Shown: in pieces, positions 11,474 through 26,560 of the stretch
Position numbering within the stretch: the first letter of the stretch is position 1
How the letters are laid out: every line of letters begins with the position of its first letter
DNA from: Basidiobolus meristosporus CBS 931.73
Taxonomy: Eukaryota > Basidiobolomycota > Basidiobolomycetes > Basidiobolales > Basidiobolaceae
Direction of reading: 5' to 3'
NCBI GenBank assembly: GCA_002104905.1
Contig: MCFE01000080.1
Span: 116,152 to 180,151 of the forward strand
Length of the DNA stretch: 64,000 bases
The notes under the pieces: generated by a model
What the model was told of the DNA's origin: nothing
Database searches by the model: none
What the model saw: the letters and a program-made list of their open reading frames with translations, nothing else
Position numbers and translations under genes: made by a program

Positions 11474-13320
11474 CTATTCGATGTGCCAGTAGCGGGCTCT
11501 ATGGTCATCACTGCAGCGGCAATTGGTGGTTAGTGCACTAAACTGGCATTTTGTTGTTGGTTTTGGGGAAGTACCTGCAGCTAACAAAGCATTGTTCGGT
11601 AGGAGATGTTGCGATGCAGCGGATCGTGTTGGTGTGGCCAGTCCACCGTTTGAGCAACGCGCCTGTACGAGAATCCCAGCAAACAACGGTGTTGTTCACC
11701 TCGTCACTGCTCATAACGTAGTCTTCGTTGCAAGTGAAAGTGGTTTGCAAGATATTGGTCTACAACGCCATAGATTGGTGAGCTGCGATTCCATATCAAG
11801 GAGACGAATTATCCAATGTGTTACCTTATGAGCAGCTCCCTCAAAGCCATGGATAAGCTTACCTAATGTGTTACCATATGTAAGGAATGGTGTCTAACTC
11901 GATGAAATAGCAATCATCTCACTCACCACTTCCAACGTCCCATAGCTTAGCGACGGAGTCTTGCCCGCCTGATAAAATGTATTTTCCATTCTTGGAAAAC
12001 CGAGCGCTAGAAACAGCAGCGCCAGAATGAGCCCCTTCGATAGTTCGGACGCACTTCCCAGAAACAAGGTCCCATACTTTGATGGATCCATCTAGTGACG
12101 AGGTAACCACCTGACTACCGTCAGAGGCGAATCGGACCTACATTTGGCATACATTTGTGATAAGTATGAGCTTCCTTGGCTGGTTTCTTGCCAGACATAC
12201 CTGGGTGATTCCACCCTTATGCAAATCGGTTGGATTTTTCGCGGGAATGTAGCACTGGAATGTCTTTACATCGTAGATACGTAGCGCCTCATGGTCGGTG
12301 CCTAGGAGATTAGCGATTGAGCAAAAGACTGGTGAGCAACCTCACACCACTTGTTACCTGCACAAATAAAATCACCGGCCGGATGGAAAGCTATCGAGCG
12401 GACTGCATGAGAGTCCTAAGGTAAATCAACCCATGGTTAGTAACACGAGCGTACCAATGCACATTGACAATCGCCAACCTGAAGATATCTAAATGCTCGC
12501 TTGACATTTGGCTTTGAAAGATCATAAAGCTTGATACTTTGATCGTCTGAGCACGATGCAAGGACCAAGCCATTGGGGTGGAATGCCAAGTCATTTACAG
12601 GCTGAATAAAGAGTAATATGTGAGTACACCAGCAAGTAAAAAGCACTGAACAATCAGATAGCGTACAGCAACATGGTCGTATAGCGTTCTAATAACTGGT
12701 CTGTCTTCTCCAGAATCAGAGCGAGTGTTCATTTTGGACACATCCAAGACTTTGAGGGATGTATCGGCTGATCCAGTAGCAACATATTTACCTAACAAGC
12801 AGATTTTTAATACACAACCCCCCAAGCTCACTTGCATTGCTGTTGCCATCATAGCTACCATCAGGACTGAAGACTGCCGTTTGGCAGCCAGCTTTGTGAG
12901 TAGTAATATACCAGGTCTGGAAATTTGGTGGCGGCTTGTTTTCTGTATAACAAGTCGACATCAATGACTTGTTGGTTGGCACTGGGTTTAAACAGGATAC
13001 TTACCTTGCTTTGAGTCCACATCGAGGTTCAAGTAAGTGCCCGGTCTCGCATTTTCGTCGTGCTCATCTTCATCATCGGAATCTCTTCTCCCGATCTCCA
13101 TGTCTTCGCCTTCCTCTACGAAATCAACGAAGCGTTAGGCAACGTGCTTTGTGGTTGAATTTTTCGACGGCTGAAAAAAGACGCAAACCTTCGCTCTTTA
13201 CTCCCATATAACACAGTTCAGCCAACCTAGAGCTTGGCGATAGACTACTACGTGTGTTTGTGTGTTCAGCAATTACGGAAGCCAAATTGGCATAGCCATA
13301 TTCCGACAATTGACTAAGCA
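11474..13320 (-). CDS. Cleavage stimulation factor subunit 1 (CstF-50), WD40 protein
   Basis: A multi-exon gene (about ten exons) for the CstF-50 subunit of the mRNA 3'-end cleavage/polyadenylation complex, acting in the nucleus. The N-terminal part (about 13124-13318) holds the dimerisation segment LSQLSEYGYANLASVIAEH followed by SSRLAEL, as in CstF-50. An acidic linker and seven WD40-type repeats follow, for example YVATGSADTSLKVLDV, LASCSDDQSIKLYDL, VTSSLDGSIKVWDL and YILSGGQDSVAKLWDV. The end reads EDYVMSSDE...CWDSRTG...GHTNTIRCI, then SDDHRARYWHIE and stop. The last intron is 11511-11574. A 3' splice site (TTGCTTAG) sits immediately 5' of LSQLS, so the first coding exon lies further upstream, perhaps at the ATG at 13432; its exact start is unresolved. 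All introns seen are short. Confidence 0.88.
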
Positions 13321-13439
13321 AAATAATAAAATAAAGTTCGTTTGTTTAGTTAAAATCAGCCCTGAAAATGTATGAAGTGCTCAGGTATAAAGAATTGTTT
13401 ATTTTACGCCTTAACACCTACGAGGAGACCATTGTATCA

Positions 13440-15320
13440 ATTAAACTAAATCACGACCTGATGATCAACGGAATGACTTCTTCCCGAGGAAGCACTGCAG
13501 TATCTGGATCTTCGTGGGCCATCTCGTACTGTTCGTGTGGAAACAAGCACAAGTAAGAATCACTATTTAGTGATGCGCTACGAAGGTTGTTTTTTTCTCA
13601 AAATTTGTTGACCAGATCACGTGCGACGGATTGGGATTAACGATATGCAACATGATTATTTCGTTTCACCTAGTATATTCCTGAATATCAATCACAAGCT
13701 CAGGGAATTCATGCTCAATCATTAGCTGTAGGACCACACAGCCCAATCTATGCACTACGGTGTTTTCGGACCTATTTACGTATGCACAAGAATCACCAAC
13801 ATTCAGAGCTGATGTAAATATTGAATAAATCATTATGACACTGGGTCTTTTCCAACCACGGCCTTCCAACGGAATGGCAGTGGCACAATCACGCGTAGAT
13901 CAAGGACCTTAGCTCAATCTAACCACCGTATCAGCACATGGAATTCGAGGCTGGTTGCTTGAGCATTTCCTAGGGCCCCTCAGCCCTTGAGACCTATAGG
14001 TGAATCAGGATCTTCAGATCTTAGCCGGTTTGCAATCGTGAGCTTGGCCAAGACTACAATGATGTTGTGGCTTAATCAACAGCCATACTGGGTCATGACC
14101 ACTGCAGGAAGATATCGGGATCCCGCTCAAAGGCCATAGCCTACCAGAGCATCGGTATGGAATACTCGGCGCCTACTGCAAGATGCTCTCCATCTTAGAT
14201 GAAATCAAAATGGGAGCTAGCCCAAGGAGAAATCCCCAATCCATCTCTGCCTCTTTTTTGGGCCAATTCCGAAATCCCCCGAGGCTGCTAGGCGGGAGTC
14301 ACGGAAACGGTGTTGGGCTATGTCATGTGAGGATGCAGGGTTTTGCTCGAACCCGTCAGCCTATATCGATACGTCGAGTTCGGTTGACGCCTGGCAGTCA
14401 GTTCTCATGATTCAATCTCTGTACCTCTTGCTTGAGTAATGAGGCACCTGACTCTCATTTCGATGAGTTCACTAATGGAGCTATATCAGGTTTGGAGTGG
14501 TGGCCTAGGTTTAGCTTGACCAACACCTGTAATACCTCAGCAAGGCAGATAAGCTACTCTCCTTTGGCCAACTCCACACAAGTAGAGATTCCCGACAAAC
14601 AAAGGAAATATGCGGACGTTCATGTGATGTTGTAGCACTTGACCTCCGAAAATCGCATTGCAGTGTGCCACCGGCCCCTAATATTATCACGAAGTATGCT
14701 CGTCAGACAAATCTCAAGAACCAGTCTATTGACCAGATGGATTCGTATATACTTGCCTTTTTGAACGACAGCTCTTAAGGCATCATATCGACGTTGGAGA
14801 AGTCAGAGTAGGAAATGAGTGTCTATTCCGGGTGACCCAATAATCGAAATTTCTCGCCATCCTCCCTTGAGCTTTGATCAACTTAGGCAATGAGGTTCAA
14901 ACGATGGCTCAAGGCAGATTGTTGCCTCCTGTTCTTGTTCAAACCACTCCAGTGAACCATTGCCCGAGTGGATGTGCTGATGGATCTGGTCTCCAGTGTT
15001 CTTCATCTTCCTATAGCTGGGCTAATGCAGAAAAGTGTTAACGGGTGCTTCGGTGATGATTAACCTGCCGCCATTCAGTCAAACCTGTCTCCTAATCACC
15101 ATATCAGTGCATCCTTATCAATGAGGTGCAATCATCATTTCTTATCTTGACTCATACCTTAACTACGATCTCCTGTACATCACCTGATTCGATTTCGATA
15201 TACCCCGTCCAGAATAGTACCTCTACGCACTCATAGTAATTCATCAGTGCTCTTGTTCGGTGGTTGGCATACATCTCACATGAACAGCACCCGATAATTC
15301 GGGTGTGGCTTGCTGGATTT
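13440..15320. other. Intergenic, nothing recognised
   Basis: About 1.9 kb without a recognisable coding exon or RNA gene. Short frames at 14183-14635 have no domain. The right end leads into the TATA box of the kinase gene. Confidence 0.4.
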
Positions 15321-15322
15321 AT

Positions 15323-15329
15323 TATAAAA
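15323..15329 (+). promoter_or_regulatory. TATA box of the PDK/BCKDK-type kinase gene
   Basis: TATAAAA lies 121 bases upstream of the proposed ATG at 15444. It favours that ATG over the in-frame ATG at 15345, which would be too close to the TATA box to lie in the transcript. Confidence 0.45.
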
Positions 15330-15443
15330 GGTACAGCAGGCGAAATGCATCCTTCCATCTGCAGCATAGAAAGCCCAGTTCGATTTGTCAATAAACTTCC
15401 AAAACAGCGTTCCCCACAACTAGCAACCTCTCGTTTGAATAGC

Positions 15444-16670
15444 ATGATTCCGACGTCGACTCTACAGGCCCTACCAAAAGGTCATATTGTGAGGTTGGCC
15501 AACTCCAAGATCACACGTGTTTCGGTAAATCTGGTTGGCACCTACCCACTCGCTGGCACCATGGACTAACCTATTCAACAACAGCTGCAGCACCTTTTCT
15601 CCATCGGAAGGCATGTGGCAAAAACCGGAAACCCTCTTCTGACCGCACAGTTCCTACACCAAGAATTGCCCATTAGACTCACCCAGGCACTCAAAATCGT
15701 CAACTCTAGTGACGTGCCCGAGTGTATGTCATCTCTACCCAAGTTTCAAAGAATCTCCAAACATTTCCTGGAGGACATTGCTCACCTGTCCAGGACACCA
15801 AAGCCCCTCTGCAAATCCCAAGAAATCAGCTTCACCGAGTTGTTGAGGAGGCTACAACAACGCCAACACGTAAATAACTTGCTCATTGGTCAAGTGATCG
15901 AGGAGCTTTCCGAAGCCACCAGCCAAGAAATCAATTTTCACGACAAACGCCTTCAGGGCTTCTTCGACAGATACTTCACCATGGCACTTGGGATGCGCAC
16001 TTTGCTAGGCGAGCATATCTCACTTCATGAAAGAGGACACAGCTTGGCGGAGAAGGTTATTCCATTGGATGTAGCAAGGCAGGCAACATTCGACGCGCGC
16101 AGAGTGTGCACCAAGCAGTATGGATTTGAGGCGCCAGAAGTTGAAATCATTTCCAAAAACACCAGCGTCACCCCGCTCTATATCAAGGAATACCTGCACC
16201 GTAGTCTATTCGAAATTTTAAAGAATTCCCTGCGGACCACAATCGAAACCCATAAGAGAAGTAAGCATCTACCCCCAGTGAAGATAGTTATTGCTGCTGG
16301 AGGGGAAGATGTGACCATCAAGGTCTCCGATGTCGGCGGGGGAATTCCCATGTCCAAAATGAACAACTTGTGGTGCTACACTAACTCAACACCGACCAAC
16401 TGCAATAGATCTCTAAGGGTCCCTGAGCTCGACGACCATACGAGCATCCCGTGGTCTGGGTTCGGGTGCGGCTTATCTTTGGCGAGACTGATTTCAAGAT
16501 ACTTCGGCGGTGATCTGAATGTGGTGTCCATGGAAGGTTACGGGACTGACTCCTACCTGCACCTTTTCCGCCAACAATCGTTCTTAGAGAACCTGCCGGA
16601 GTACGAGGAAACCGACTTCATGTTCGAGTCGGAAGAATCCGTGCGAACAGTCGCCGAAAGCAGAGTTTAG
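15444..16670 (+). CDS. Mitochondrial pyruvate/branched-chain dehydrogenase kinase family protein
   Basis: Two exons, 15444-15524 and 15585-16670, separated by a 60-bp intron with GTAAAT donor, CTAAC branch site and CAG acceptor; both junctions are in phase 0. The protein is about 388 residues with a basic, hydroxylated, acid-poor N-terminus suited to mitochondrial import. It belongs to the GHKL-type protein kinases that phosphorylate and switch off the pyruvate or branched-chain 2-oxoacid dehydrogenase E1. Seen are LGMRTLLGEH of the regulatory domain, the N box FEILKNSLR, the G1 box DVGGGIP and the G2 box GFGCGLSLARL. Motifs do not clearly decide between PDK and BCKDK; the closest feel is fungal Pkp1/Pkp2. 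It is convergent with the MetAP2 gene. Confidence 0.88.
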
Positions 16671-17081
16671 AGAACGCATGAACTACCCACCACCAGATCT
16701 CAGTTTAACCTCGAGTCACATCAATAATTCCTTTTTGGTTATCACTCCGCTTTATATATGCATTAGGAACCGCATGTAACCAGAACTTGTAATATACAAT
16801 GGCACAGTGAAATGATCACCCATGTAACCACCTCATTTTTTGCCAGAATAAATCATCTGTTAAATACCGCCATATGTTTCTGTACTGGACAGGGCATCTT
16901 CCTTCAAGTGGTCGCCTCGGATCATTGGCTTTGCTGGGGCCGATAGAGAAAAGCGTGGGAGTATCAAGATAGGTGAGGTAGACAAATAAGTTGGAGTTTA
17001 TTACAAAACAGACACAGCAATGAATGTATTGGAAATCTGAAAGATTACAGCAAACGTAAGGAGGGCTGGTGCGGGTCCTGG

Positions 17082-19772
<2,691 letters not shown>

Positions 19773-20507
19773 ATGACAAGAATCGAAAATCATTCGCCTC
19801 GAGAAGCAGATAGGGAGCGTGAGCTCAGCTCCGTTGCGGTAGACGTACTCGAGCAAAGCAAGACGCTCCTCACGTCACTTCCAGACGGCCTCAGTTTTGT
19901 TAAAGAATCAGTTTATGTTCCAAAGAGCAACATTGCCAAACATGTCCGACACATAATTGACCATTATAGACTGTTGTTTGCTAGCAGACTTGAGACCTCG
20001 CACACTGAGAATGTTGCTTGGGTTGTGGATTATGATTCCCGTGAACGTAATGTATGTCCACCTACCTTGGTAAAATTGCCTGTCCAAGTATTCAGTAAGC
20101 TAACAAGAGGCATGACTATCTGTGTAGATAGCTATGGAGACCAATAAGGACGTGGCTATCCAAGAGATCGAAAGAATTCAAGCAATAATACTGAACGCCA
20201 ACATACCCCTCAGTACCCCTGTCCAACTGCGTGCGTTGGTGAGCTGTGCGAGTGAAGAAGAGTCAGAATTTGAATCCAATTACGGACGTGAACTATGGTT
20301 TTGTGTCCATCATACCAGTAAGTCCCTTATCTTGAAAGGGGTGCGATGTCATCCAAGCTTCAAGTTATATCATCTGTTCTAAGAACATTGCATTGTCCAG
20401 TCCACCATCACGCCTTAATCAAAGCCATATGTATCGAGCATGGAATTGGTATTCCTGACAGCTTTGGCTTGGCTCCTTCTACGCAGAAGTATTACCAAAA
20501 ACCCTAG
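19773..20507 (+). CDS. DinB-like (YfiT/DinB fold) putative metal-dependent protein
   Basis: Three exons, 19773-20051, 20128-20317 and 20401-20507, give 191 residues. All junctions are GT-AG and restore one frame ending at TAG 20505-20507. The DinB superfamily is a four-helix bundle with a His metal site. Here SNIAKHVRHIIDHYRLLF supplies the first helix with its His residues, and the spliced end reads GRELWFCVHHTIHHHALIK then GIPDSFGLAPST. This matches the pattern (H in helix 1, HHxxHH near the end) and the characteristic FG(L/V)APST tail. Family members are mostly bacterial, thiol-dependent or of unknown role; eukaryotic copies occur but are little studied. No targeting signal is seen. The function is unknown. 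Confidence 0.8.
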
Positions 20508-22168
20508 TATCCCTCTTCAGTACGGACAACCGTCTAGATTAAGCTATGTAAGTATGAGGGAATAAACTTGATTTATTACATCAACTTTCCTAGAATAGAG
20601 TGAATACAAAATCCGTTGACTGGAACCTCACTTCCAAGTTTGGGGTGCCAAATTCAACTTTACTGGAAGTAAACCGCGGCTCAAGACCTTTTTGATACGA
20701 TAGTTCGATGTAGTGCATTGGAAGGGAAAAGAGCACAAATCAAGTCCACTCCATATTACCCTTCATGGCATGAATCAGACATCAAGGCCAAGATCGCGTT
20801 GTTCACAGACAGTTGAGACTATCATCTTCATTTCAACCCATTTCCACAATACAACATCGTTTTCCCAAATAAGTTGGGCTACAGTAGCAATAGGAAGTGC
20901 ACTTTTTCAAGTGGAATATCAGCCATCTGTAGACATACTATGAGTGGCTTTGCAGACATGGTCAACGTATGCGTTTGTTATGATCAGCTAGATATGGCCC
21001 ACCACCCGATACGGCCTCCTCCGAACTGAAACCTGGGTGGTTGCATACAATACACAAGTTATGCGCTGGCAACAGGTATCTAGCAGCGTACATATAGGCT
21101 CAAAAGAGAACTCACACGGCAAGCGACGTGAACGTCGACCGAATGCATCTTTACTCGCTTCGTAGGTTTTGAGAAAAGCCATACAAGCTGTTGGGCATGC
21201 ACGCTGCTATGTCTCTACTGAAATATGAGCACCCAGTCGTTGTTAGTATTATCATAACTAGGTGTTTGCCAAGATAATTGAAGCGGAGTATCGCACCAGG
21301 CCCGGGCCACAATGGGTGCAATATTCTCTATTGACAGGCTCTTGGGGTCATTCGGTGAAGCAGTCTTCATAAGCTTAGGTCAGTGGAAGTGCTAAGAGCT
21401 GAGATGAATCAACCTTGGTAGGGATTGGGACAGCCGCGGCGTTGCCCAGGAACCCGGCAGGGTTGATTACGAATCCTTTCCAGGTGATTCTTAGTAATCT
21501 TAAATAGCCATTGAGCATAGATTAACCGTTATTGAATAAGAGAAGATCCGTGCAAAACCAAGTATTCCACAATTGCTGAGTCAGATGCTCCCCATTGGAT
21601 ATGAGGGGTGCTGGGCTTTCTACGACCAGGAATGCTGAGTATCCGAAGGCTAACACATCACTGCGATACACTACCCGTTTCCAATGATCTCTTCTTCCAG
21701 ACGAAGATCCCGGAAAAACCGGAATAGTCAACATAACCCCACCATGTCGAGCTGGTCCAACGCTTGGGTGAATGGCCGCTGCCATTGTCATGGTCAATGA
21801 AGCCCTCGTGTAAATGAGCGAACCACGCATTCATGCCGGTGTACACATTAGAGGCCGATGGGCCTACAGCCGAGCTCATTGGTGGTTGCGGAGCCACAAC
21901 CAGCGTTTTTGGTTAATGGGATTTCGTTTGCGGAGACTCACGTCCTGACCTAGAATCACAATATTATCAAGACACTCAACCAGAGGCAAATGCACTGGGA
22001 ACCACGTCAATTGCATATTTCTACGAACAATCCTAGAATTGGCATTTTTCCGATGAATGAGCCATCAAATCTGATCTCATTTCATGTCAAGGCCAATGGA
22101 TTCTCCTGGAAAGCGACATCAGGAAAGGGTTCAATCATGGCGATGGCCTCGTCATCGGTTTCGCCTCG
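20508..22168. other. Intergenic, possible unrecognised fragments
   Basis: About 1.7 kb. A minus-strand frame at 21658-21897 (containing GMNAWFAHLHEGFIDHD) looks protein-like but matches no family recalled. It has no clear exon partners and may be a gene remnant. A TATA-like TTTAAAA at 22171-22177 marks the transaldolase promoter. Confidence 0.35.
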
Positions 22169-22219
22169 CCTTTAAAAGAGGGATTGGCTGACGTTGGTGG
22201 CCATTATTTTTCAAAGATT

Positions 22220-23182
22220 ATGTCTACCGCTCTTGATCAGCTAAAGGAATTCACAACGGTTGTTGCTGACACGGGGGATTTCGAGACGATTGCCCAGTAC
22301 AAGCCCACCGATGCCACCACAAACCCTTCCTTGATCTTGGCCGCCACACAGAAGACTCAGTACGCCAAGCTCATCGACGATGCCATTGCTTACGCCAAGT
22401 CCAAGGGTGGCGATGTCGACACTCAAGCCGAATGGGCCATGGACAAACTCTTGGTCAACTTTGGGTGCGAGATCCTCAAGATCATTCCCGGCCGTGTCTC
22501 CACCGAGGTCGATGCCCGTCTGTCGTTTGACAAGGAGCGCACGATCAAGAAGGCGCTCCACCTGATTAAGCTCTACGAAGAGGCGGGGATCTCGAAGGAG
22601 CGGATTTTGATCAAGATCGCTTCCACCTGGGAGGGCATCCAGGCCGCCAAGGAGCTGGAATCCAAGCACCAGATCCACTGTAACCTAACGTTGCTCTTCA
22701 GCTTCCCACAGGCAGTCGCCTGTGCCGAGGCACAAGTCACACTGATTTCCCCGTTTGTGGGTCGTATCCTGGACTGGTACAAGAAGAGCACCGGCAAAGA
22801 CTACTCCAGCGAGGAGGATCCTGGAGTCCTCTCGGTGCAGAAGATTTACAACTACTACAAGCAGCACGGATACAAGACCATCGTGATGGGTGCCTCTTTC
22901 CGTAACGTCGGGGAGATCCTTAATCTTGCGGGGTGCGACTTCCTAACCATCAGCCCCGCACTGTTGAAAGAACTCAGCGAGAGCAAGAATAGCATCACCC
23001 AAGTGCTTTCGCCCGATAAAGCCAAGGCAAGTGCCCAAAAGAAGGTCACCTTCGATGAGACCACGTTCCGTTGGGAGTTGAATGAAGACCCGATGGCAAC
23101 CGAGAAGCTTAGCGAGGGCATCCGAAAGTTCGCCGAGGATGGCGTCAAGTTGGAGAAGACCCTACGTAGTAAGCTAGCATGA
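22220..23182 (+). CDS. Transaldolase
   Basis: An intronless 320-residue transaldolase of the pentose phosphate pathway, transferring a dihydroxyacetone unit between sugar phosphates in the cytosol. The Schiff-base lysine is K132 in [11 protein letters not shown] and the catalytic Asp is D17 in VVADTGDF. Other family blocks are [34 protein letters not shown] and MGASFRN. Length and numbering match the E. coli TalB/yeast Tal1 class. The ATG at 22220 (MSTALDQLK) is chosen; the upstream open frame has no ATG. Codons are strongly biased and there are no introns, as expected for a highly expressed gene. Confidence 0.96.
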   Translation: MSTALDQLKEFTTVVADTGDFETIAQYKPTDATTNPSLILAATQKTQYAKLIDDAIAYAKSKGGDVDTQAEWAMDKLLVNFGCEILKIIPGRVSTEVDARLSFDKERTIKKALHLIKLYEEAGISKERILIKIASTWEGIQAAKELESKHQIHCNLTLLFSFPQAVACAEAQVTLISPFVGRILDWYKKSTGKDYSSEEDPGVLSVQKIYNYYKQHGYKTIVMGASFRNVGEILNLAGCDFLTISPALLKELSESKNSITQVLSPDKAKASAQKKVTFDETTFRWELNEDPMATEKLSEGIRKFAEDGVKLEKTLRSKLA

Positions 23183-23630
23183 GTTGAGGCCCTGCTGGAT
23201 CCGCCGAATACATGTGTGTTGCAAATCCATTCAAGTGACAAATAAACCATAGCGATTTATTAAATTCAAGGAATAAGGCGGCGACAAGGCGGGGGTTCAC
23301 CAGCATATGGCAGCATCGAGTGTATATATGGGAATTGCGTTTTGGGGGAATTTCAATGCAAAATAGAACCCGATTATTTTGGAATGGAGAAGAATTAAAA
23401 TGGTGGAAGGTATGGCATTGAAAGTGGAGAACCAAGAATCTTGTATACAAATTGCTAGAAGAGTCCGCTCCAATAGGAAAGTGCAAGTGGGCCCCACCTG
23501 GGTGTACTTCGATCGTTTTTATATAGGGAAATGGAGCTGTGGGTGCTAGAGAGGCATCCAACGAACTCAAGGTTGGGGTAGGATATATGTATGAGGTTAG
23601 GAAAGGTGTCAAGTGGAGAAGAGAACCAGA

Positions 23631-24362
23631 CTAAAGAATGATGCACTTCTTTTTACGCTTGTCCAGGCGCCCTGGATTCTGTCGATTGATTTGCCGTACG
23701 AGCTCAAAGAATGCTTCATCAACATTGCTTCTCTTGCGAGCAGACGTCTCGAAGAAGGTAGCGCCGTGCCAGTGTTGGCTGAGCTCGAGCCCAACCTCTC
23801 GTGGCACGCATCTGTCTGCTTCCAGATCTGATTTATTGCCAACCAGGACGGTTGGGACCTAATGCGGCAAACGATACAGTATTAGAACAGTTACGATATA
23901 TCCCGGCAGGGGGAAGCAAACTCCAAATGCCCGGTTCTTACGGGTGCATAGAGTTCAAAAGACCATCATACCTGCTCGGAATCTTTCACTCTGACTATCT
24001 GCTCTCTTAGCTCAGCAAGATCGTTGAAAGTCGCCATTGAAGTAATAGAGTATACTAACACAAAACCTTGGCCGTTCTTCATATAGAGGTCCCGCATGGC
24101 AGTGAACTGTTCCGTACCAGCAGTATCAAGTATTTCCAGCATGCATTGCTGCCCATCGACCTCAACTTGCTTTCTGTAAGAATCCTCGATTGTAGGGTCA
24201 TACTTCTCGACAAATATCGACTGCACAAATTGGACCGTCTGTGGCAAGGTTAGTAAGTGCTTTTGATGAGGGCTGCCAAGCCTCAAGTAACTGTGTTCTG
24301 CTTACCAAGGCTGATTTGCCAACGCCTCCAGAGCCAAGAACAACTAGTTTGTATTCGCGCAT
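23631..24362 (-). CDS. Rap1/Rsr1-type Ras-family small GTPase
   Basis: Three exons on the minus strand, 24306-24362, 23972-24238 and 23631-23858, give 183 residues. The fold shows [19 protein letters not shown] (P loop), the effector loop [11 protein letters not shown], and [19 protein letters not shown]. Thr in place of the Ras Gln61 and this following sequence mark the Rap group. LVGNKSDLE and ETSARK bind guanine. The tail is polybasic and ends CIIL, a CaaX box with Leu, predicting geranylgeranylation. Yeast Rsr1/Bud1 and animal Rap1 act at the plasma membrane in polarity and adhesion; a polarity role here is inferred. Confidence 0.94.
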
Positions 24363-25632
24363 ATTCCAAACACAGCAATGTACTATCAAAGTTTCAACGA
24401 AGCCTAATTAACTACGGGGGAGATTAAGAAAGGTAAAAGGGGAATTTCAAGGACCGAATAGCGGAGGAGCTACCACTGGATAGAGTTTAAAGGGTGGCTC
24501 GAGGAAAAGAAGAGAAAACACTAGGCAAGCAAGAGTATGGCCAAGAGCTTCATTGAATCGGTATTCTGGTTACAAAACAAAGATCAAACAAGGGGAGCAA
24601 GATAGGGGAGAACAGGGGGGCAGCAATATTTCCCCAGGCTAAGTCATTAGCATTAATGAATTGGGTGCACCATCAGATGATTGGTAATGGCGAGAGAGTA
24701 GGCTCTGGTAATACATTCAGCATTGAGGTTGATGCAAAGTTGTACCAAGGAAGGCGAATTATCGAAACAGCAACATAAATTTAATCAATCGTTTGCAATA
24801 CGTCGATTATACTGGATCAACATTTTCTCTGAATTGCTCATGGAGTCTGTGATATGACGAGCGTGTCACCAATTAAACGAACTGGAGTCATGCACACCTG
24901 GCACACCTGTCTGATAAATTGAGAGATTCCGGTGTAACCCTGGGTATCCAAAGATATCGTCGCTAACATGGCCTGAATCTCGCACCAATACTCTCATTGA
25001 GCCGCATTCAGAGACTGTGCATTAGTTTTGTGGAGAGCACCACGTATGTAGCTGCAACCGCTAAACGAAGTCTCGGTCAGCGAAGCGAGCTTTTCTTAAA
25101 ACGAGTTCCAGTAGATGGACCTCGACTGACTGCTTCACGTGGTGGCAATCAGGCCAATATGGCAGTGGCTAAGCTAGGCCTGCCAGACGGCTGTATCTGT
25201 TGATGATGTACAGCAGTCTGGATTGTACGATGGCTCACGAATCTACTTGAGTCTGCATGTACGGGATACCTGTTTCCGGCTGCTCAGCGTTGGGGCCAGC
25301 CGTCTGGGTTGGTGGAACAGCTCCCATAACCAGAGACGCCCATACAAAAACACTCCAAGCTATTGGCACGCTGTGGTTGATGTTGGCAGATTGTTTATTA
25401 TACTGATGGAGCTTAAGGTGGGGGAGGTATTTGCTATGCTACTACTTGCCTCGGAATATCCGTCATTTTAGAGAACAACATTAAATCTGGGTTCTCATTG
25501 CTGCAGTCAATCAACTGCCTGAACTACACATCACATGATATAGAACAATAACCTCACAGGGCTCATCTGCTGGAAAGGGGACCGACCATACAAGGAGCTG
25601 GGAAGCCTAGGATCAACCAGGACACGTGTGGC
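24363..25632. other. Intergenic with a possible ribokinase remnant
   Basis: No intact gene is seen. The only protein-like trace is the ribokinase-type motif at about 25090-25205, listed separately. The remainder has no recognisable content. Confidence 0.4.
25090..25205 (+). pseudogene. Possible ribokinase (pfkB) fragment
   Basis: One frame reads RVPVDGPRLTASRGGNQAN, continuing MAVAKLGLPDG. This resembles the ribokinase N-terminal block (VPxxGxTL, then GGKGANQAVAxAKLG) with a few residues lost. The frame closes soon after, and downstream frames with weak similarity are shifted. The similarity is to one motif only, so chance is possible. Confidence 0.3.
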
Positions 25633-26560
25633 TCATTGCTCAGCTTCGGGCTGACGTACTTGGCGATTCTGTTTAGCCCAGCGTAGACCACAAGCATTGC
25701 ACAGCCTTCATAGAGAAGTTCAGAAAAGAGGCTGATTTAGAGGTTATTCGTGAGTTATGGCATGGATCATCAAAGACTTACGTTTTGGGGCCCTGTGGAC
25801 CTTTGCGCCATTCAGGTGAATCAACTGTGCCACAATCAGTACACACTCTCTCCCTAGCGGTTGGCATTTTGTTTTTCTTCTGCTTTCTCTTCGAGCGAGA
25901 AACAATCTCGGATTCCATCAGATCCGAAATACTTGGGCTCCTCTGCTCGCCGATCGAATCAGGTTGTCCTTCCGGACTGTGCACGCCTGATGAGCCAGGT
26001 GTGTTTAAGCCTGTGCGGGTTTCGCTGCGATAGGGTGGGAAATCGGAGTCCTCCAAACCTAGGTTTCGCAGCTTTCTTCGGAGATTCTCGTTCTCCATCC
26101 TGAGCTCCAGGAAACTGTCCATCGTCGAGGTGCTTTTAGCAGGATAAAGCCTAGCAATGCTGAAGAAGCCCTTCAACTCGTTGGTGCGCTCATGAATATA
26201 CGGATGGCCGGTGATTTCGAACATCGAGAATTTGTCATCTTTGCGACGAAAGCGCAGAAATAGACGATACTCCTGCTGCTTCAGCGCCAGATTGAAGTCT
26301 CTCAGGTAGGTGTCCACATCATCGATATGGATGAACTCCTTCAGATTCCTGCCGATCATCTCCTCAGGTGAATAGCCAACGAGCTCTTGGCATGAGGGGG
26401 AGCAGTAGATGAATTTTCCAGAAGGAGTGATGACATGGTAGAAATCCTTTAGCTCATGTATGATGCGATCAAGCCAGTTCTTTCGCTTGGTAAACTCAGT
26501 CAAGTGCGTGTTGCTAATCGGATAGCTGTTCGCTTGAGCAGTGGCAACTTCCTCCACCAT
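25633..26560 (-). CDS. White collar 2-like PAS/GATA transcription factor
   Basis: Two exons, 25782-26560 and 25633-25705, give 283 residues. The intron splits the zinc finger, and its joined sequence is a class IV-type C-x2-C-x18-C-x2-C finger (CTDCG...SPEWRKGP...CNACGLRWAK). This CX2CX18CX2C spacing is the WC-2 form. A PAS domain (about residues 35-140; KDFYHVITPSGKFIYCSPSC, GYSPEEMIGRN) precedes a short coiled-coil-like segment (LRMENENLRRKLRN) and a Ser/Pro-rich linker. WC-2 pairs with the flavin photoreceptor WC-1 and binds light-responsive promoters in the nucleus; no LOV cysteine motif is present here, consistent with the partner role. No WC-1 gene is in the window. Confidence 0.9.

Noticed and set aside
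15264-15443. Upstream part of the open frame before the PDK-like kinase as coding
   Set aside because: It starts with an ATG located upstream of the TATA box; the ATG at 15444 is behind it and gives a plausible mitochondrial presequence.
22241-22678. 145-residue minus-strand frame
   Set aside because: Shadow of the transaldolase gene with biased codons on the other strand.
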